From the NCBI RefSeq assembly GCF_024172125.1, contig NZ_JAMZEA010000005.1, positions 434,001 through 498,000 on the forward strand: a DNA stretch of 64,000 bases, written 5' to 3'. How positions within the stretch are numbered: the first letter of the stretch is position 1; the number at the start of each line of letters is the position of its first letter. The notes beneath the pieces were generated by a model that was given only the letters and a program-made list of their open reading frames with translations, did no database searches and was not told the origin of the DNA. This stretch comes from Actinomadura rupiterrae (GTDB taxonomy: Bacteria > Actinomycetota > Actinomycetes > Streptosporangiales > Streptosporangiaceae). Positions 10,735 through 19,270 of the stretch are shown one piece after another. Position numbers and translations under genes: made by a program.

Positions 10735-12258
10735 CTACTTGCTGGGGACGGGCAGCGGCAGGACCGGCCCGTCCTTCGGCGGCGCGGGAGCGGGGGAACG
10801 CGTCGGGGCGGAAGGCGCGGCGGGCACCGGCCCGAGGTTGGTCAGGGTCCCGCCGGAGAGCACCTGGTCGGGGCCGCGTTCGGCGAACCCGAGCAGCGGA
10901 CGGGCCGTCTCGCGCAGCGTCCAGCCGCCGAGCGGGACGCCGTCCAGCGGCATCCGCCGGTCGCCGTGCCACACACCGAAGCGGACCTGCGGACCGGGCG
11001 GGGCCATGCCGCCGCAGGGGCGGGCCGTCCCGGTGCGCCCGAGCGGGTCGCCGCGCTGGACGACGCTGCCGTCCCGCAGCGGGACGGTGTCGCGCAGCCC
11101 GTCGTAGGCGGTGCCGAGACCGTCCGCGTGGACGATCAGGAGCAGGCCGTCGTCGGTGCCGCAGAAGCGGTAGAGGCGGCCGCCGCCCGCGGCGAGGACG
11201 CGGCCGTCGCCGCCGGAGAACGCGAGCCCGTCCAGCGGGCGCGGCGCGGTGCCGCCGTCGGCGGTGTCGAGCGTCCAGGTCCCGCCGATCTTCCAGGGCA
11301 GCATCAGCGCGCCCGGACGGACGGCCGCGTCCCCGTCCGAGAACGCGGCGAGGGCCCGCGCCTCGCCGGACGGCATCAGCGCCGCCGGGGAACGCCGGAC
11401 GAGCCGGGAGAACGCGGACGCCCCGGACAGCGCCGCCGACCAGCGCTCGCCCGTCCAGTGCGCCGCGAAGAATGCCAGCCGCGGGCTCGCCGCCGTGCCC
11501 GCGGGCGCCGGGATCGCGGCCGTCCCGAAGGCCCACGTGCCGTCCGGGGAGACGCGGTCGACCAGCACCACCGGCGGCTTGTCGGGGTTCATCCCGAATG
11601 CTTCGCGCGCCGCCGCGCCGCGCTGGTCGGTCATGAGCGCGCGCACCTGGTCGGCGAGCACGGCCGTCCCGGGCGGCGCGGTGCCATGCCCGCCGGGCCG
11701 GACGGTCGGACGCGGCGAGACGCCACCGTCCGGCGGAGCGCTGCTCCGGGGCGTCCGGCTACTGACCGCGAGCCGCGACCCGGCGGGCCCCTCGCCGCCC
11801 AGCGGGGTGCTGTCGAGCAGCGTCCGCTCGGCCACGGCCAGCAACGCCACCCCGACCAGCACCGACACCACCACGGCCCCGACGCTCAACCGCTCCCCGG
11901 GGCCTCGACGACGCCGCGCTTTCCCCGCCGCGCTTCGCCGCTTCCCCGCCTGCGCATGGCGCTTCCCAGCAGCGCTTCGCCGACGCGGATCGTCCTGCCG
12001 AGGGCGGGTTCGCCTGGGCAGGGGTTCGGTGCGCACGACGGTCGGTAAGCCGTCGGGGACGGTCCGGCGGGAGCCTCGGTCAGCGGCGCGCGTGGGTTCG
12101 GGGCGTCCGCCCAGGCGGCGCGGTGTGCGGGTAGACCGGCGCCTGCGGCGGGGTGGTCGGGGACCGCCGGGCGGTTCGGTCCAGAAGGACGACTCGTCGG
12201 ACGCGGTCGTCCTGGCGGGCTGCCGTCCGGCGGGCTGCCGTGGTTCTCGTCGCGCCAT
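10735..12258 (-). CDS. Membrane-anchored LytM/M23-like protein, probably inactive
   Basis: A 507-residue protein. Residues 1-120 are highly basic (many Arg/Pro), followed by one transmembrane helix near 127-147, a Pro/Gly linker, and an extracellular region. The C-terminal part (roughly 320-440) has the layout of an M23 beta-barrel: GDGRVLAAGGG, then LLIVHADGLGTAYDGL, VQRGDPLGRTG and PQVRFGVWHGD. In active LytM enzymes the last block reads HxH; here the first His is Arg/Phe context, so the zinc site looks lost. Degenerate LytM proteins usually regulate amidases. An AGGAGAGG site precedes the ATG. Assignment to M23 is by pattern, not search. Confidence 0.6.
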   Translation of the reverse strand: MARREPRQPAGRQPARTTASDESSFWTEPPGGPRPPRRRRRSTRTPRRLGGRPEPTRAADRGSRRTVPDGLPTVVRTEPLPRRTRPRQDDPRRRSAAGKRHAQAGKRRSAAGKARRRRGPGERLSVGAVVVSVLVGVALLAVAERTLLDSTPLGGEGPAGSRLAVSSRTPRSSAPPDGGVSPRPTVRPGGHGTAPPGTAVLADQVRALMTDQRGAAAREAFGMNPDKPPVVLVDRVSPDGTWAFGTAAIPAPAGTAASPRLAFFAAHWTGERWSAALSGASAFSRLVRRSPAALMPSGEARALAAFSDGDAAVRPGALMLPWKIGGTWTLDTADGGTAPRPLDGLAFSGGDGRVLAAGGGRLYRFCGTDDGLLLIVHADGLGTAYDGLRDTVPLRDGSVVQRGDPLGRTGTARPCGGMAPPGPQVRFGVWHGDRRMPLDGVPLGGWTLRETARPLLGFAERGPDQVLSGGTLTNLGPVPAAPSAPTRSPAPAPPKDGPVLPLPVPSK

Positions 12259-12341
12259 GCCCTCTCCTGCTGGAGGGGCGCGGGCGCAGGGGAACGCCGG
12301 ATACCGGCCGGTGCCGTGATCGAGACATGCGGGAACGGCCT

Positions 12342-12367
12342 GGCGGAGGCCCGCTCAAGCCTCCGCC
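12342..12367. terminator. Hairpin, possible terminator
   Basis: A 9-bp perfect stem (GGCGGAGGC with GCCTCCGCC) and 8-base loop in the 264-bp spacer between the penicillin-binding protein stop and the LytM-like gene start. No T-run, so termination is inferred. Confidence 0.4.
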
Positions 12368-12522
12368 GTTCCCGCCGGGGCGTCCGTTTCGGGCAGCCGC
12401 CCCCGTCACTCCCGGAGCATACGCCCCGAGAGCCTCGTTCTTCGGGGATGCCGCCGAATCCGGTGGTTCGGTGCGGCAAGCCCGCTTTGCGCAATCGAAT
12501 ACGTGCCGGAAGCCCGGAATGT

Positions 12523-14112
12523 TCAGAGGGAGCGGAGGAACGCGGCGGCCAGCGGCGCGGCCACCTTCGGACCGGAGTCGCCTTCCAGGACGAAGACGGA
12601 GAACGCCAGGTCGCCCTTGAAGCCGATGAACCAGGCGTGGGACGCGCCGGAGTTGTCGTACTCGGCCGTGCCCGTCTTGCCCGCGGTGCCGGACGGGAGC
12701 CCGGCCGAGGCGGCGGTCCCGTTGGTGACGACGCTGCGCATCATCGAGCGGAGGGCGTCCGCGGACGGGACGTCGTGCGGCGCGGGCGGACGGATCTCGC
12801 CCGGCTTCAGCATCGACGCGGGCAGCAGTCGCGGCGCGCGCCACGTGCCGTCCTCGACCGCGGCGGCGACGGTCGCCATGAGCAGCGGGGTCGCCTGGAC
12901 GCGCCCTTGGCCGATGGCGGATTCGGCCAGGTCGGCGCCCGGCTTCACGTCCGGAAAATCCTTGTATCCGCCGCCCGCGCCGGTCATTATGGGCGCGCCG
13001 AAACCGTAGGCCTTCGCGGTGTCGGCCAGGCCGCCCGGTCCCAGGCGGTCCACGGCCAGCTTGGCGAAGGTCGTGTTGCAGGACTGGGCGAACGCGTCGG
13101 TGAGCGTCGCGTTGCCGACCGCCGAGCCCTCGTGGTTCCGGATCGTCCGCTGCGCGGTGACGACCGTGGCCGGGCAGTCGGCCGGGGACGACGGCGACAG
13201 GCCCTTGGCCAGCAGCGCCGCCGCCGTGACGACCTTGAACGTGGAGCCGGGCGGGTAGCTGGAGACGAACGCGCCGCGCCCGCCGAGCCGGTCCGCGACG
13301 GCCAGGATCTCCCCCGTGGACGGACGGATCGCCACGATCGCCGCGGCCCTGCCCGACGGCGCCGCCGCCACGGCCCGCTCGGCGGCGGCCTGAACGCGCA
13401 GGTCGAGCGTCGTCCGGATCTTCTTGGTCGGATGCCCGCCGAGCACCTTGAGCCGCTGCGCGGGCCGGCTGCCCTGCCGCACCTCGACGGCCCACGCGGT
13501 GTCGTCGGGCTCCTCATCGTCGGAGCCGCCGGAGCCGCCGGAGCCGTCCGAGCCGCTGCCGTAGGCGTCGGCCATCGCGGTCACGTAGGGGTCGAGCGAG
13601 CCGCCGTCCGGGAGCGGCTTGCCATTCGCCGCGACGAACGCGGCGGGCGGCTGGTGGACGGCCGTCAGCGTCCAGGTGGTCGGCAGCTGCTTGAGACCCG
13701 GGTAGAGCGTGTCGGGCGTCCACTGCACCCGCCAGCGGTGGCCGTGCTTGCGCAGGACGAGCGTCGACCGGAACGACCAGTCGCCGTGCCCCGCGAGGTT
13801 GCGGGTGATCGTGAAGTCGGCGCGCGCGCCGTCCGAGCCCGTCCGGACGACCGGGTTCGGCGCCAGCGCGACCGACATGACCGAGAGGCCGCTGGTCAGC
13901 GACCGGTGCCAGGCGGCGAAGTCGGCGGGCGGGTCGCTGACCAGGCCCCGCATCTTGGACAGGTCGCCGTTCGTCCACGCCGCGAAGTAGGACGCGGCGG
14001 TCTTCTCCGGCCCGCCCCCGTCCCGGCCCGCCAGCCTCCAGACCTCGAAACCGCCCACGCCGAGCGCCAGCGCGAGCACTATCACCAGGCACCCGATACC
14101 CCGCCTGCCCAT
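12523..14112 (-). CDS. Penicillin-binding protein, MecA_N plus transpeptidase, no obvious dimer domain
   Basis: A 529-residue class B-like PBP. It has an N-terminal membrane anchor (residues 5-25), then an NTF2-like MecA_N domain (about 45-165: AASYFAAWTNGDL, ending near VQWTPDTLYPGL). The transpeptidase domain carries all three catalytic motifs: STFK near 290, SCN near 344 and KTGTA near 477. A Gly/Ser/Asp-rich linker near 200-215 occupies the place where MecA-like PBPs usually carry the dimerisation domain, so the protein is shorter than the usual 600-700 residues. It cross-links peptidoglycan outside the membrane. The ATG at 14112 has GGGGAGG upstream. Such proteins often have low beta-lactam affinity, which cannot be judged here. 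Confidence 0.9.
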   Translation of the reverse strand: MGRRGIGCLVIVLALALGVGGFEVWRLAGRDGGGPEKTAASYFAAWTNGDLSKMRGLVSDPPADFAAWHRSLTSGLSVMSVALAPNPVVRTGSDGARADFTITRNLAGHGDWSFRSTLVLRKHGHRWRVQWTPDTLYPGLKQLPTTWTLTAVHQPPAAFVAANGKPLPDGGSLDPYVTAMADAYGSGSDGSGGSGGSDDEEPDDTAWAVEVRQGSRPAQRLKVLGGHPTKKIRTTLDLRVQAAAERAVAAAPSGRAAAIVAIRPSTGEILAVADRLGGRGAFVSSYPPGSTFKVVTAAALLAKGLSPSSPADCPATVVTAQRTIRNHEGSAVGNATLTDAFAQSCNTTFAKLAVDRLGPGGLADTAKAYGFGAPIMTGAGGGYKDFPDVKPGADLAESAIGQGRVQATPLLMATVAAAVEDGTWRAPRLLPASMLKPGEIRPPAPHDVPSADALRSMMRSVVTNGTAASAGLPSGTAGKTGTAEYDNSGASHAWFIGFKGDLAFSVFVLEGDSGPKVAAPLAAAFLRSL

Positions 14113-14260
14113 CCCGCCTCCCCGTGTCCCGACCCTGGAACGGGATGATCCCGAGTAAAAGATCACATTTCAAGGGTCAAATCGGCGGTCAGTCCATAAG
14201 ATCGGGCGTCGTCAAGGCCGCCGTCCGGTCGGCGGCCATCCCCCGAAAGGTTCCTCAACC

Positions 14261-15151
14261 TTGCGTCGAATCCTGCGCGCGGCGGCGCTGCCCGCCGTCG
14301 CGTTCTCCCTCTGCGCGGCCCAGGCCGCGCCCGCGCTCGCGGCGTCCGGACCTCCGGCCGCCCCCCGCACCCGGGCCGCCGACACGGCGACCGCCTCGTC
14401 CGACCCGGTCTACCTCGTCCACGGCCTCCAGCTGCGCGGCGGCACCGACTGCGCCGCGACCTGGAAGCAGGCGAACGCCGTGCTCCGCTCGTCGGGGTTC
14501 ACCGGCCCGCTGGTCACCTGGGGCTACTACTCCCACGACACGCACTGCACCCGGCACGAGAGCGGCACGCTGAACACGCCGGTGCTGGAGCTCGGACGCC
14601 GCCTCGCCTGGGACGTCTACCAGCGCTACTCCCGGCACGGCGTCCCGGTGCGGGTCGTCGGGCACTCGATGGGCGGGCTGGTCGCGGCCACCGCCCTCGC
14701 GGGCGTGAAGGCCCGGCCGCACGGGTCCGGGTCCTGGCCGCCCTACCTGCTGGTCAAGGACGTCGTGACGCTCAGCGCCCCGTTCCGCGGCATCGCCGGG
14801 TCCTGCTCGTCGTCCTACCGGCAGTGCCGCGACCTCAAGCCCGGCAGCGCGCTCCAGCTCTGGCTCGCCAGGCAGTCCCTCCAGGGCCGCGGCGGGACGG
14901 ACTGGACGCTCGTCTCGGCCGCCGAGGACACCCGCGTCCCGTACCGGTCGGCGCTGGCCGCCGCCGCCAAGCACAAGGTCGAGTACCTGTCCGGGCAGGG
15001 CATCACGCACTACAACCTGCACCGCCTGGACTCCGGCCACTCCTGGCGGATCAGGTACTCCGACAATGGCGGCGCGTCCTACAAGACGACCCGGCGCGGC
15101 CCGTCGCCGCTCCGCTACACCGCCGTCGCGCTGGCCAGTTCCTCGCACTAA
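14261..15151 (+). CDS. Secreted triacylglycerol lipase/esterase (alpha/beta hydrolase)
   Basis: A 296-residue secreted hydrolase. A signal peptide (MRRILRAAALP, hydrophobic core, APALAAS near residue 28) is followed by an alpha/beta-hydrolase domain: PVYLVHGLQLRGG (oxyanion region) near 48, and the nucleophile elbow GHSMGG at about 133-138. Asp and His of the triad are probably in AEDTRVP and near the C-terminal HSWRI or ITHYNLH segments. At least four cysteines suggest disulfides. The start is TTG at 14261, with GAAAGG 11 bases upstream. It is divergent from the PBP gene, sharing a 148-bp promoter region. Confidence 0.9.
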   Translation: MRRILRAAALPAVAFSLCAAQAAPALAASGPPAAPRTRAADTATASSDPVYLVHGLQLRGGTDCAATWKQANAVLRSSGFTGPLVTWGYYSHDTHCTRHESGTLNTPVLELGRRLAWDVYQRYSRHGVPVRVVGHSMGGLVAATALAGVKARPHGSGSWPPYLLVKDVVTLSAPFRGIAGSCSSSYRQCRDLKPGSALQLWLARQSLQGRGGTDWTLVSAAEDTRVPYRSALAAAAKHKVEYLSGQGITHYNLHRLDSGHSWRIRYSDNGGASYKTTRRGPSPLRYTAVALASSSH

Positions 15152-15275
15152 GCACGAACCGCGTAACGCGCAGGCACCCCGCACCTGCGCCCGCGCACGA
15201 GCAGCACCGCGCGAGCGGCACCGCTGACCCGCACACCTCACACAGCGGCGCCGCACCCGCCCCTCACAACCGCCC

Positions 15276-16400
15276 CTAGGACAGCAGACTGTCCAGGCGG
15301 GCGGACTGCACTTCCCAACGCCATTCGCGTTCCACCCATGCGCGCCCCTTGTCGCCCATCGTGCGCGCGCGCGAAGGGTCCAGCAGGAGATCCGTCAGAG
15401 CCGACGCAACGGCCTGTACGGACCGTCCAGGGACCACCAGGCCCGTCTCCCCGTCCAGGACGGCGTCAGGCGCTCCCCCGGAGTCCCCGGCGACGACCGG
15501 GAGGCCGGTGGCGGACGCTTCGAGGTACACGATCCCGAGCCCCTCGACGTCCAGCCCCTGGCGCCGCGTCCGGCACGGCATCGCGAAGACGTCCCCGGCG
15601 TCGTAGTGCGCGGGCAGCTCCGGCCACGGGACGCTCCCCGTGAACACCACCGAACCGGACACGCCCCGCTCGTCCGCGAGCCGCGTGAGGTCCGCGCGGT
15701 ACGGGCCGCCGCCGACCAGCAGGAGCGCGGCGTCCGGGACGGCCCGGAGCACCCGCGGCCACGCGTGGATCAGCGCGTCCTGGCCCTTGCGCGGAACCAG
15801 GCGCGACACGCAGACCACGACCGGACGGTCCGCCAGGCCGTGCCGCGCGCGCACCTCGGAGCCCCCGGCGCCCGGCCGGAACACCGACTCGTCCACGCCC
15901 GGCGCGAGCCGCGCCATCCGGCCCGCGGCGGCCGGGGACAGCGCCCGGGCCATCCGGGACCGGGTGTACTCGCCCAGGTAGGTGAGCGCGTCCACGCCGT
16001 CCCCGATCCGGCGCAGCAGGCGCCGCGAGCCCGGCAGCGACGCCCAGCCCGCCTCGTGCCCGTGCGTGATCCCGACGATCCGCCCGGCGCCGGCCCGGCG
16101 CAGCGCCGGGGCGAGCAGCCCCAGCGGCGCGGACGCGCCGAACAGCACCGAGTCGCAGCCCTCGCCGCGCAGCAGGTCCACCGCGCGCCGCCGGACGTCC
16201 GGGGTCGGCAGCATCAGCGAGGTCGGATGCCGGACGACCGGGAACGGCTGCGCCGCGTCGAACTCCGCAGCGCCCTTCCACGCCGGGGCGTACACCACGA
16301 CCGAGCCGGGCGGCCGCCGGACGGCGAGGCCGTGCACGAACGCCTGGATCCCGCCGGGCCGGGGCGGGAAGTCGTTGGTCACCACGAGCGTCCTGGTCAT
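15276..16400 (-). CDS. pimB: GT4 mannosyltransferase, PimB'-like
   Basis: A 374-residue GT-B glycosyltransferase. TNDFPPRPGGIQ at residues 8-19 is the GDP-binding loop of PimB'-type enzymes, VSRLVPRKGQD is near 198, and the GT4 E-x7-E region reads GLDVEGLGIVYLEAS near 283-297. In mycobacteria and corynebacteria PimB' adds the second mannose to phosphatidylinositol monomannoside at the inner membrane face. Conserved synteny with the bcc oxidase genes supports the assignment (Rv2188c beside qcr genes in M. tuberculosis, from memory). It ends 125 bp from the lipase stop and starts just after the qcr operon terminator. The substrate in this organism is inferred. Confidence 0.87.
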   Translation of the reverse strand: MTRTLVVTNDFPPRPGGIQAFVHGLAVRRPPGSVVVYAPAWKGAAEFDAAQPFPVVRHPTSLMLPTPDVRRRAVDLLRGEGCDSVLFGASAPLGLLAPALRRAGAGRIVGITHGHEAGWASLPGSRRLLRRIGDGVDALTYLGEYTRSRMARALSPAAAGRMARLAPGVDESVFRPGAGGSEVRARHGLADRPVVVCVSRLVPRKGQDALIHAWPRVLRAVPDAALLLVGGGPYRADLTRLADERGVSGSVVFTGSVPWPELPAHYDAGDVFAMPCRTRRQGLDVEGLGIVYLEASATGLPVVAGDSGGAPDAVLDGETGLVVPGRSVQAVASALTDLLLDPSRARTMGDKGRAWVEREWRWEVQSARLDSLLS

Positions 16401-16440
16401 CTCCCCGCCAGCATCCCACGCCCCTGGACTGGGAAAAGGA

Positions 16441-16479
16441 CGAGGCCCGTCCCCGGAACCGATCCGGGGACGGGCCTCG
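16441..16479. terminator. Strong hairpin terminator after qcrB
   Basis: A perfect 17-bp GC-rich stem (CGAGGCCCGTCCCCGGA and its complement) with a 5-base loop. It lies 32 bp after the qcrB stop and 40 bp before the pimB start, and would end the respiratory operon transcript. Confidence 0.8.
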
Positions 16480-16511
16480 CCTGTGGCAACTCTGGTATCA
16501 GCGGGCCGGTA

Positions 16512-18167
16512 TCAGTGGCCCAGCTGCTTGGGGCCCGAGCCGCTGCCGACCGCGTGGTCGTCACCGTGCCCGTGCTCCTCGCCGTGCTCCTCGATCGGGA
16601 TGTCGTCGAAGGTCGCGGCGCGCTGCAGCCGCGAGCGCAGGTGGCCCATCGGGCCCTTCTGGCTCGGGGCCGGGATGCCGTTGGCGTCCGTCGCGGGCGC
16701 CTCCGGGCGGGCGTTCTCCTTGGAGAGGATCTTGATGCGCTCCTCCTCCTTGGCGGGCTCGTGCTTCTCGCTGAACCCGCCGTCCGGCGCCATCACGATG
16801 ATGCCGGCCTCGACGCCGTGCCCGATCACGTCCGCGTCCTTGCGCTGGAGGCCCAGGCAGAACCGCTTGGTGATGATGTAGGCGAGCACCGGCAGGATGA
16901 AGACCGCGAACCGGAAGAACCAGGTGGTCGCGAACAGCGACACGTGGAACTTGTCGGCCAGCACGTCGTTCGCGCCCGCCAGCCACAGCACGCCGTAGAA
17001 GGTCACGGCGGCCATGCCGATGCCGGTGCGGACCGGGGCGTTGCGCGGCCGGTCGTTGATGTCGTGCCGCCGCCGGTCGCCGGTGACCCACTGCTCGATG
17101 AACGGCCAGGCCATCGCGCCGCCGAAGACGATGCCGAGCGGCACCAGCGCCGGGATCAGCACGTTCATGCTGATCGTGTGGCCCGCGATCACCCATTCGG
17201 TGCCCTGGCCGGGCATCATGCGCAGCGCGCCCTCGAGGACGCCCATGTACCAGTCGGGCTGGGAGCCCGACGAGATCGCGCCCGGGTCGTACGGCCCGAA
17301 CTGCCAGATCGGGTTGATCTGGGCGAACGCGCCGAGCAGCGCCAGCACGCCGAAGGTGAACAGGAAGTAGGCGCCCGTCTTGGCCATGAAGACCGGGTAG
17401 AACGGGTAGCCGTAGACCTGCTCGTTCGACTGGTTCTTGGACGGCATCGCGGTGTGCTTCTGGTGCCACATGATCATCATGTGCGCGGTCACCAGGCCGA
17501 GGATGACGCCCGGGATCAGCAGGATGTGCAGGCTGTACAGGCGCGGGATGAGGTCGCCGTGGTCGCCCGCGGGGAACTCGCCGCCGAACAGGAACATGTA
17601 CACGTAGGTGCCGACCAGCGGGATCGACTCCGCGACGCCCTGGGTGATGCGCAGGCCGGTGCCGGAGAGCAGGTCGTCCGGCAGCGAGTAGCCGAACAGG
17701 CCCTCCAGCATGCCCAGGATGAACATGTTGATGCCGATGAGCCAGTTCAGCTCGCGCGGCTTGCGGTACGCGCCGGTGAAGAAGATCCGGAGCATGTGCG
17801 CCAGGATCGACGACATGAACAGGATCGCGGCCCAGTGGTGGATCTGCCGCATGAGCAGGCCGCCGCGCACGTCGAAGGTGATGTGCAGGGCCGAGTTGTA
17901 CGCGTCCGACATCTGTACACCCTTGAGCTTGGTGTACGAGCCGTTGTAGACGACCTCCTCCATGCTCGGGTGGAACCAGAGCGTGAGGAAGGTGCCGGTC
18001 AGCAGCAGGACGATGAACGAGTACAGCGCGATCTCGCCCAGCATGAACGACCAGTGGTCCGGGAAGACCTTCTTGACGTTGCGCTGGAAGAAGTTGGTCG
18101 AGCCGAGCCGGTCGTCCAGGAAGTTCAGCGGTCCCGCGACCGCCTTCGGTGCTTGTGCGTCGCTCAT
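16512..18167 (-). CDS. qcrB: Cytochrome bc1 complex cytochrome b subunit
   Basis: A 551-residue multi-helix membrane protein and the core of the actinobacterial menaquinol:cytochrome c oxidoreductase. It oxidises menaquinol and transfers electrons through two b-hemes. Seen: WSFMLGEIALYSFIVLLLTG (first helix), HHWAAILFMSSILAHMLRIFFTG with heme-ligand His residues, SLHILLIPG and TAHMMIMWH with the second His pair, and a PDWYMG block at the quinol site in place of the classical PEWY. The C-terminal 60 residues are hydrophilic, ending in an acidic, His-rich tail. The ATG overlaps the qcrA stop (ATGA). A longer frame open to 18962 is read-through of qcrA in another register. Confidence 0.97.
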   Translation of the reverse strand: MSDAQAPKAVAGPLNFLDDRLGSTNFFQRNVKKVFPDHWSFMLGEIALYSFIVLLLTGTFLTLWFHPSMEEVVYNGSYTKLKGVQMSDAYNSALHITFDVRGGLLMRQIHHWAAILFMSSILAHMLRIFFTGAYRKPRELNWLIGINMFILGMLEGLFGYSLPDDLLSGTGLRITQGVAESIPLVGTYVYMFLFGGEFPAGDHGDLIPRLYSLHILLIPGVILGLVTAHMMIMWHQKHTAMPSKNQSNEQVYGYPFYPVFMAKTGAYFLFTFGVLALLGAFAQINPIWQFGPYDPGAISSGSQPDWYMGVLEGALRMMPGQGTEWVIAGHTISMNVLIPALVPLGIVFGGAMAWPFIEQWVTGDRRRHDINDRPRNAPVRTGIGMAAVTFYGVLWLAGANDVLADKFHVSLFATTWFFRFAVFILPVLAYIITKRFCLGLQRKDADVIGHGVEAGIIVMAPDGGFSEKHEPAKEEERIKILSKENARPEAPATDANGIPAPSQKGPMGHLRSRLQRAATFDDIPIEEHGEEHGHGDDHAVGSGSGPKQLGH

Positions 18168-19270
18168 CCGCGCTCCCAGAAGCTCGGACCGATCGGCTCG
18201 GGGAAGTCGTCGGTGGCGATGAGGTAACCGTCCTCCACGCTCAGCGGAAGCTGCGGCAGCGGACGGTGCGCCGGGCCGAAGACGACCTTCGCGCCGTCGG
18301 TGGCGTCGAACGTCGACTGGTGGCACGGGCACAGGATGTGGTGCGTGGTCTGCTCGTACAGGGCCGCCGGGCAGCCCACGTGCGTGCAGATCTTGGAGTA
18401 CGCCACGACCCCGTTGACGTGCCAGTTCTCCCGGCCCTTGACGGGCTTGAACTGCTCGGCCGGGACGTTGATCAGGATCGTCACGGCCTTGGCGATCTCG
18501 TTGGCCGGACGCGCCGACTCCTCGATCCCCTCCGGCAGCACGGTGATCATGCCGCCGGGCGAGTTGAAGTCGGAGACCTTCAGCGGGGCGTTGGTGCCGT
18601 CCACCACCAGGCGGACGCCCTTCTTGCCCTCGGCCTTGGCCTTCTTCACGGCGTCGCCCCAGAAGGTGTGGCGGAGCCGCTTCTCCGGCAGCGGGCCGAG
18701 GTCGCGCAGCAGCACCAGCGGCGCGAGGCCGAGCGGCGCGGCGGCCAGCAGCAGCGTGCGGCGCAGCAGCGGCCGCTTGGTGATGCCGCTGTCCTCGGCG
18801 CCCTCCAGGAAGTCGGCCTCGAACGCCGCGCGGGTCTCCGCGCTGGACGCCATCTCGTGCCGCTCCTGGATGATCGGCTTGCTGGTCATCAGGCGGCGGA
18901 CCCAGATGGTCACGCCGACCGCGAGGGCCAGCAGGGCGAACGCGAGCGTGCCGCCCAGCCACAGGTTGGACTCGCGGGCCCGGTGGATGCCGTGCATCCC
19001 ACCGTTCCGGCCGCTCCAGCCGATGTAGTAGGCGATGAACGCCACGCTGGCGGCGAACGCCAGCAGGAAGAACGTCGCGACGACGCGCTCGGCGTTCTTC
19101 GCGGCCTTCTCGTCCAGCTCGGCGCCGGCGCCCGCCCTGGCGGGCGAGCCGTCCTCGTCCCTGGCGAGCAGGGTGCGCTCCTCCGCCGGCGACGGCGTGC
19201 CCACCACCCGGCCGGCCCCGCCGTCTTCGCGCGGCTCGTCCGAGCCCGCGGTGTGGTTGTTGTCGCTCAT
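18164..19270 (-). CDS. qcrA: Cytochrome bc1 complex Rieske iron-sulfur subunit
   Basis: A 368-residue Rieske protein of the actinobacterial type, with a hydrophilic N-terminus, three predicted transmembrane segments (near 65-85, 105-125 and 180-200) and an extracytoplasmic [2Fe-2S] domain. Cluster ligands are in CTHVGC near residue 292 and CPCH near 312. It takes electrons from menaquinol and passes them to the diheme cytochrome QcrC. I chose the ATG at 19270 (MSDNNH), whose first bases overlap the qcrC stop. An in-frame upstream extension to 19309 is inside qcrC and has no binding site. Confidence 0.96.
   Translation of the reverse strand: MSDNNHTAGSDEPREDGGAGRVVGTPSPAEERTLLARDEDGSPARAGAGAELDEKAAKNAERVVATFFLLAFAASVAFIAYYIGWSGRNGGMHGIHRARESNLWLGGTLAFALLALAVGVTIWVRRLMTSKPIIQERHEMASSAETRAAFEADFLEGAEDSGITKRPLLRRTLLLAAAPLGLAPLVLLRDLGPLPEKRLRHTFWGDAVKKAKAEGKKGVRLVVDGTNAPLKVSDFNSPGGMITVLPEGIEESARPANEIAKAVTILINVPAEQFKPVKGRENWHVNGVVAYSKICTHVGCPAALYEQTTHHILCPCHQSTFDATDGAKVVFGPAHRPLPQLPLSVEDGYLIATDDFPEPIGPSFWERG

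Noticed and set aside
16512-18962. An 816-codon frame joining qcrB with sequence over qcrA
   Set aside because: The part over qcrA is a shadow register of the Rieske gene. The true qcrB begins at 18167 with a conserved N-terminus and ATGA overlap.
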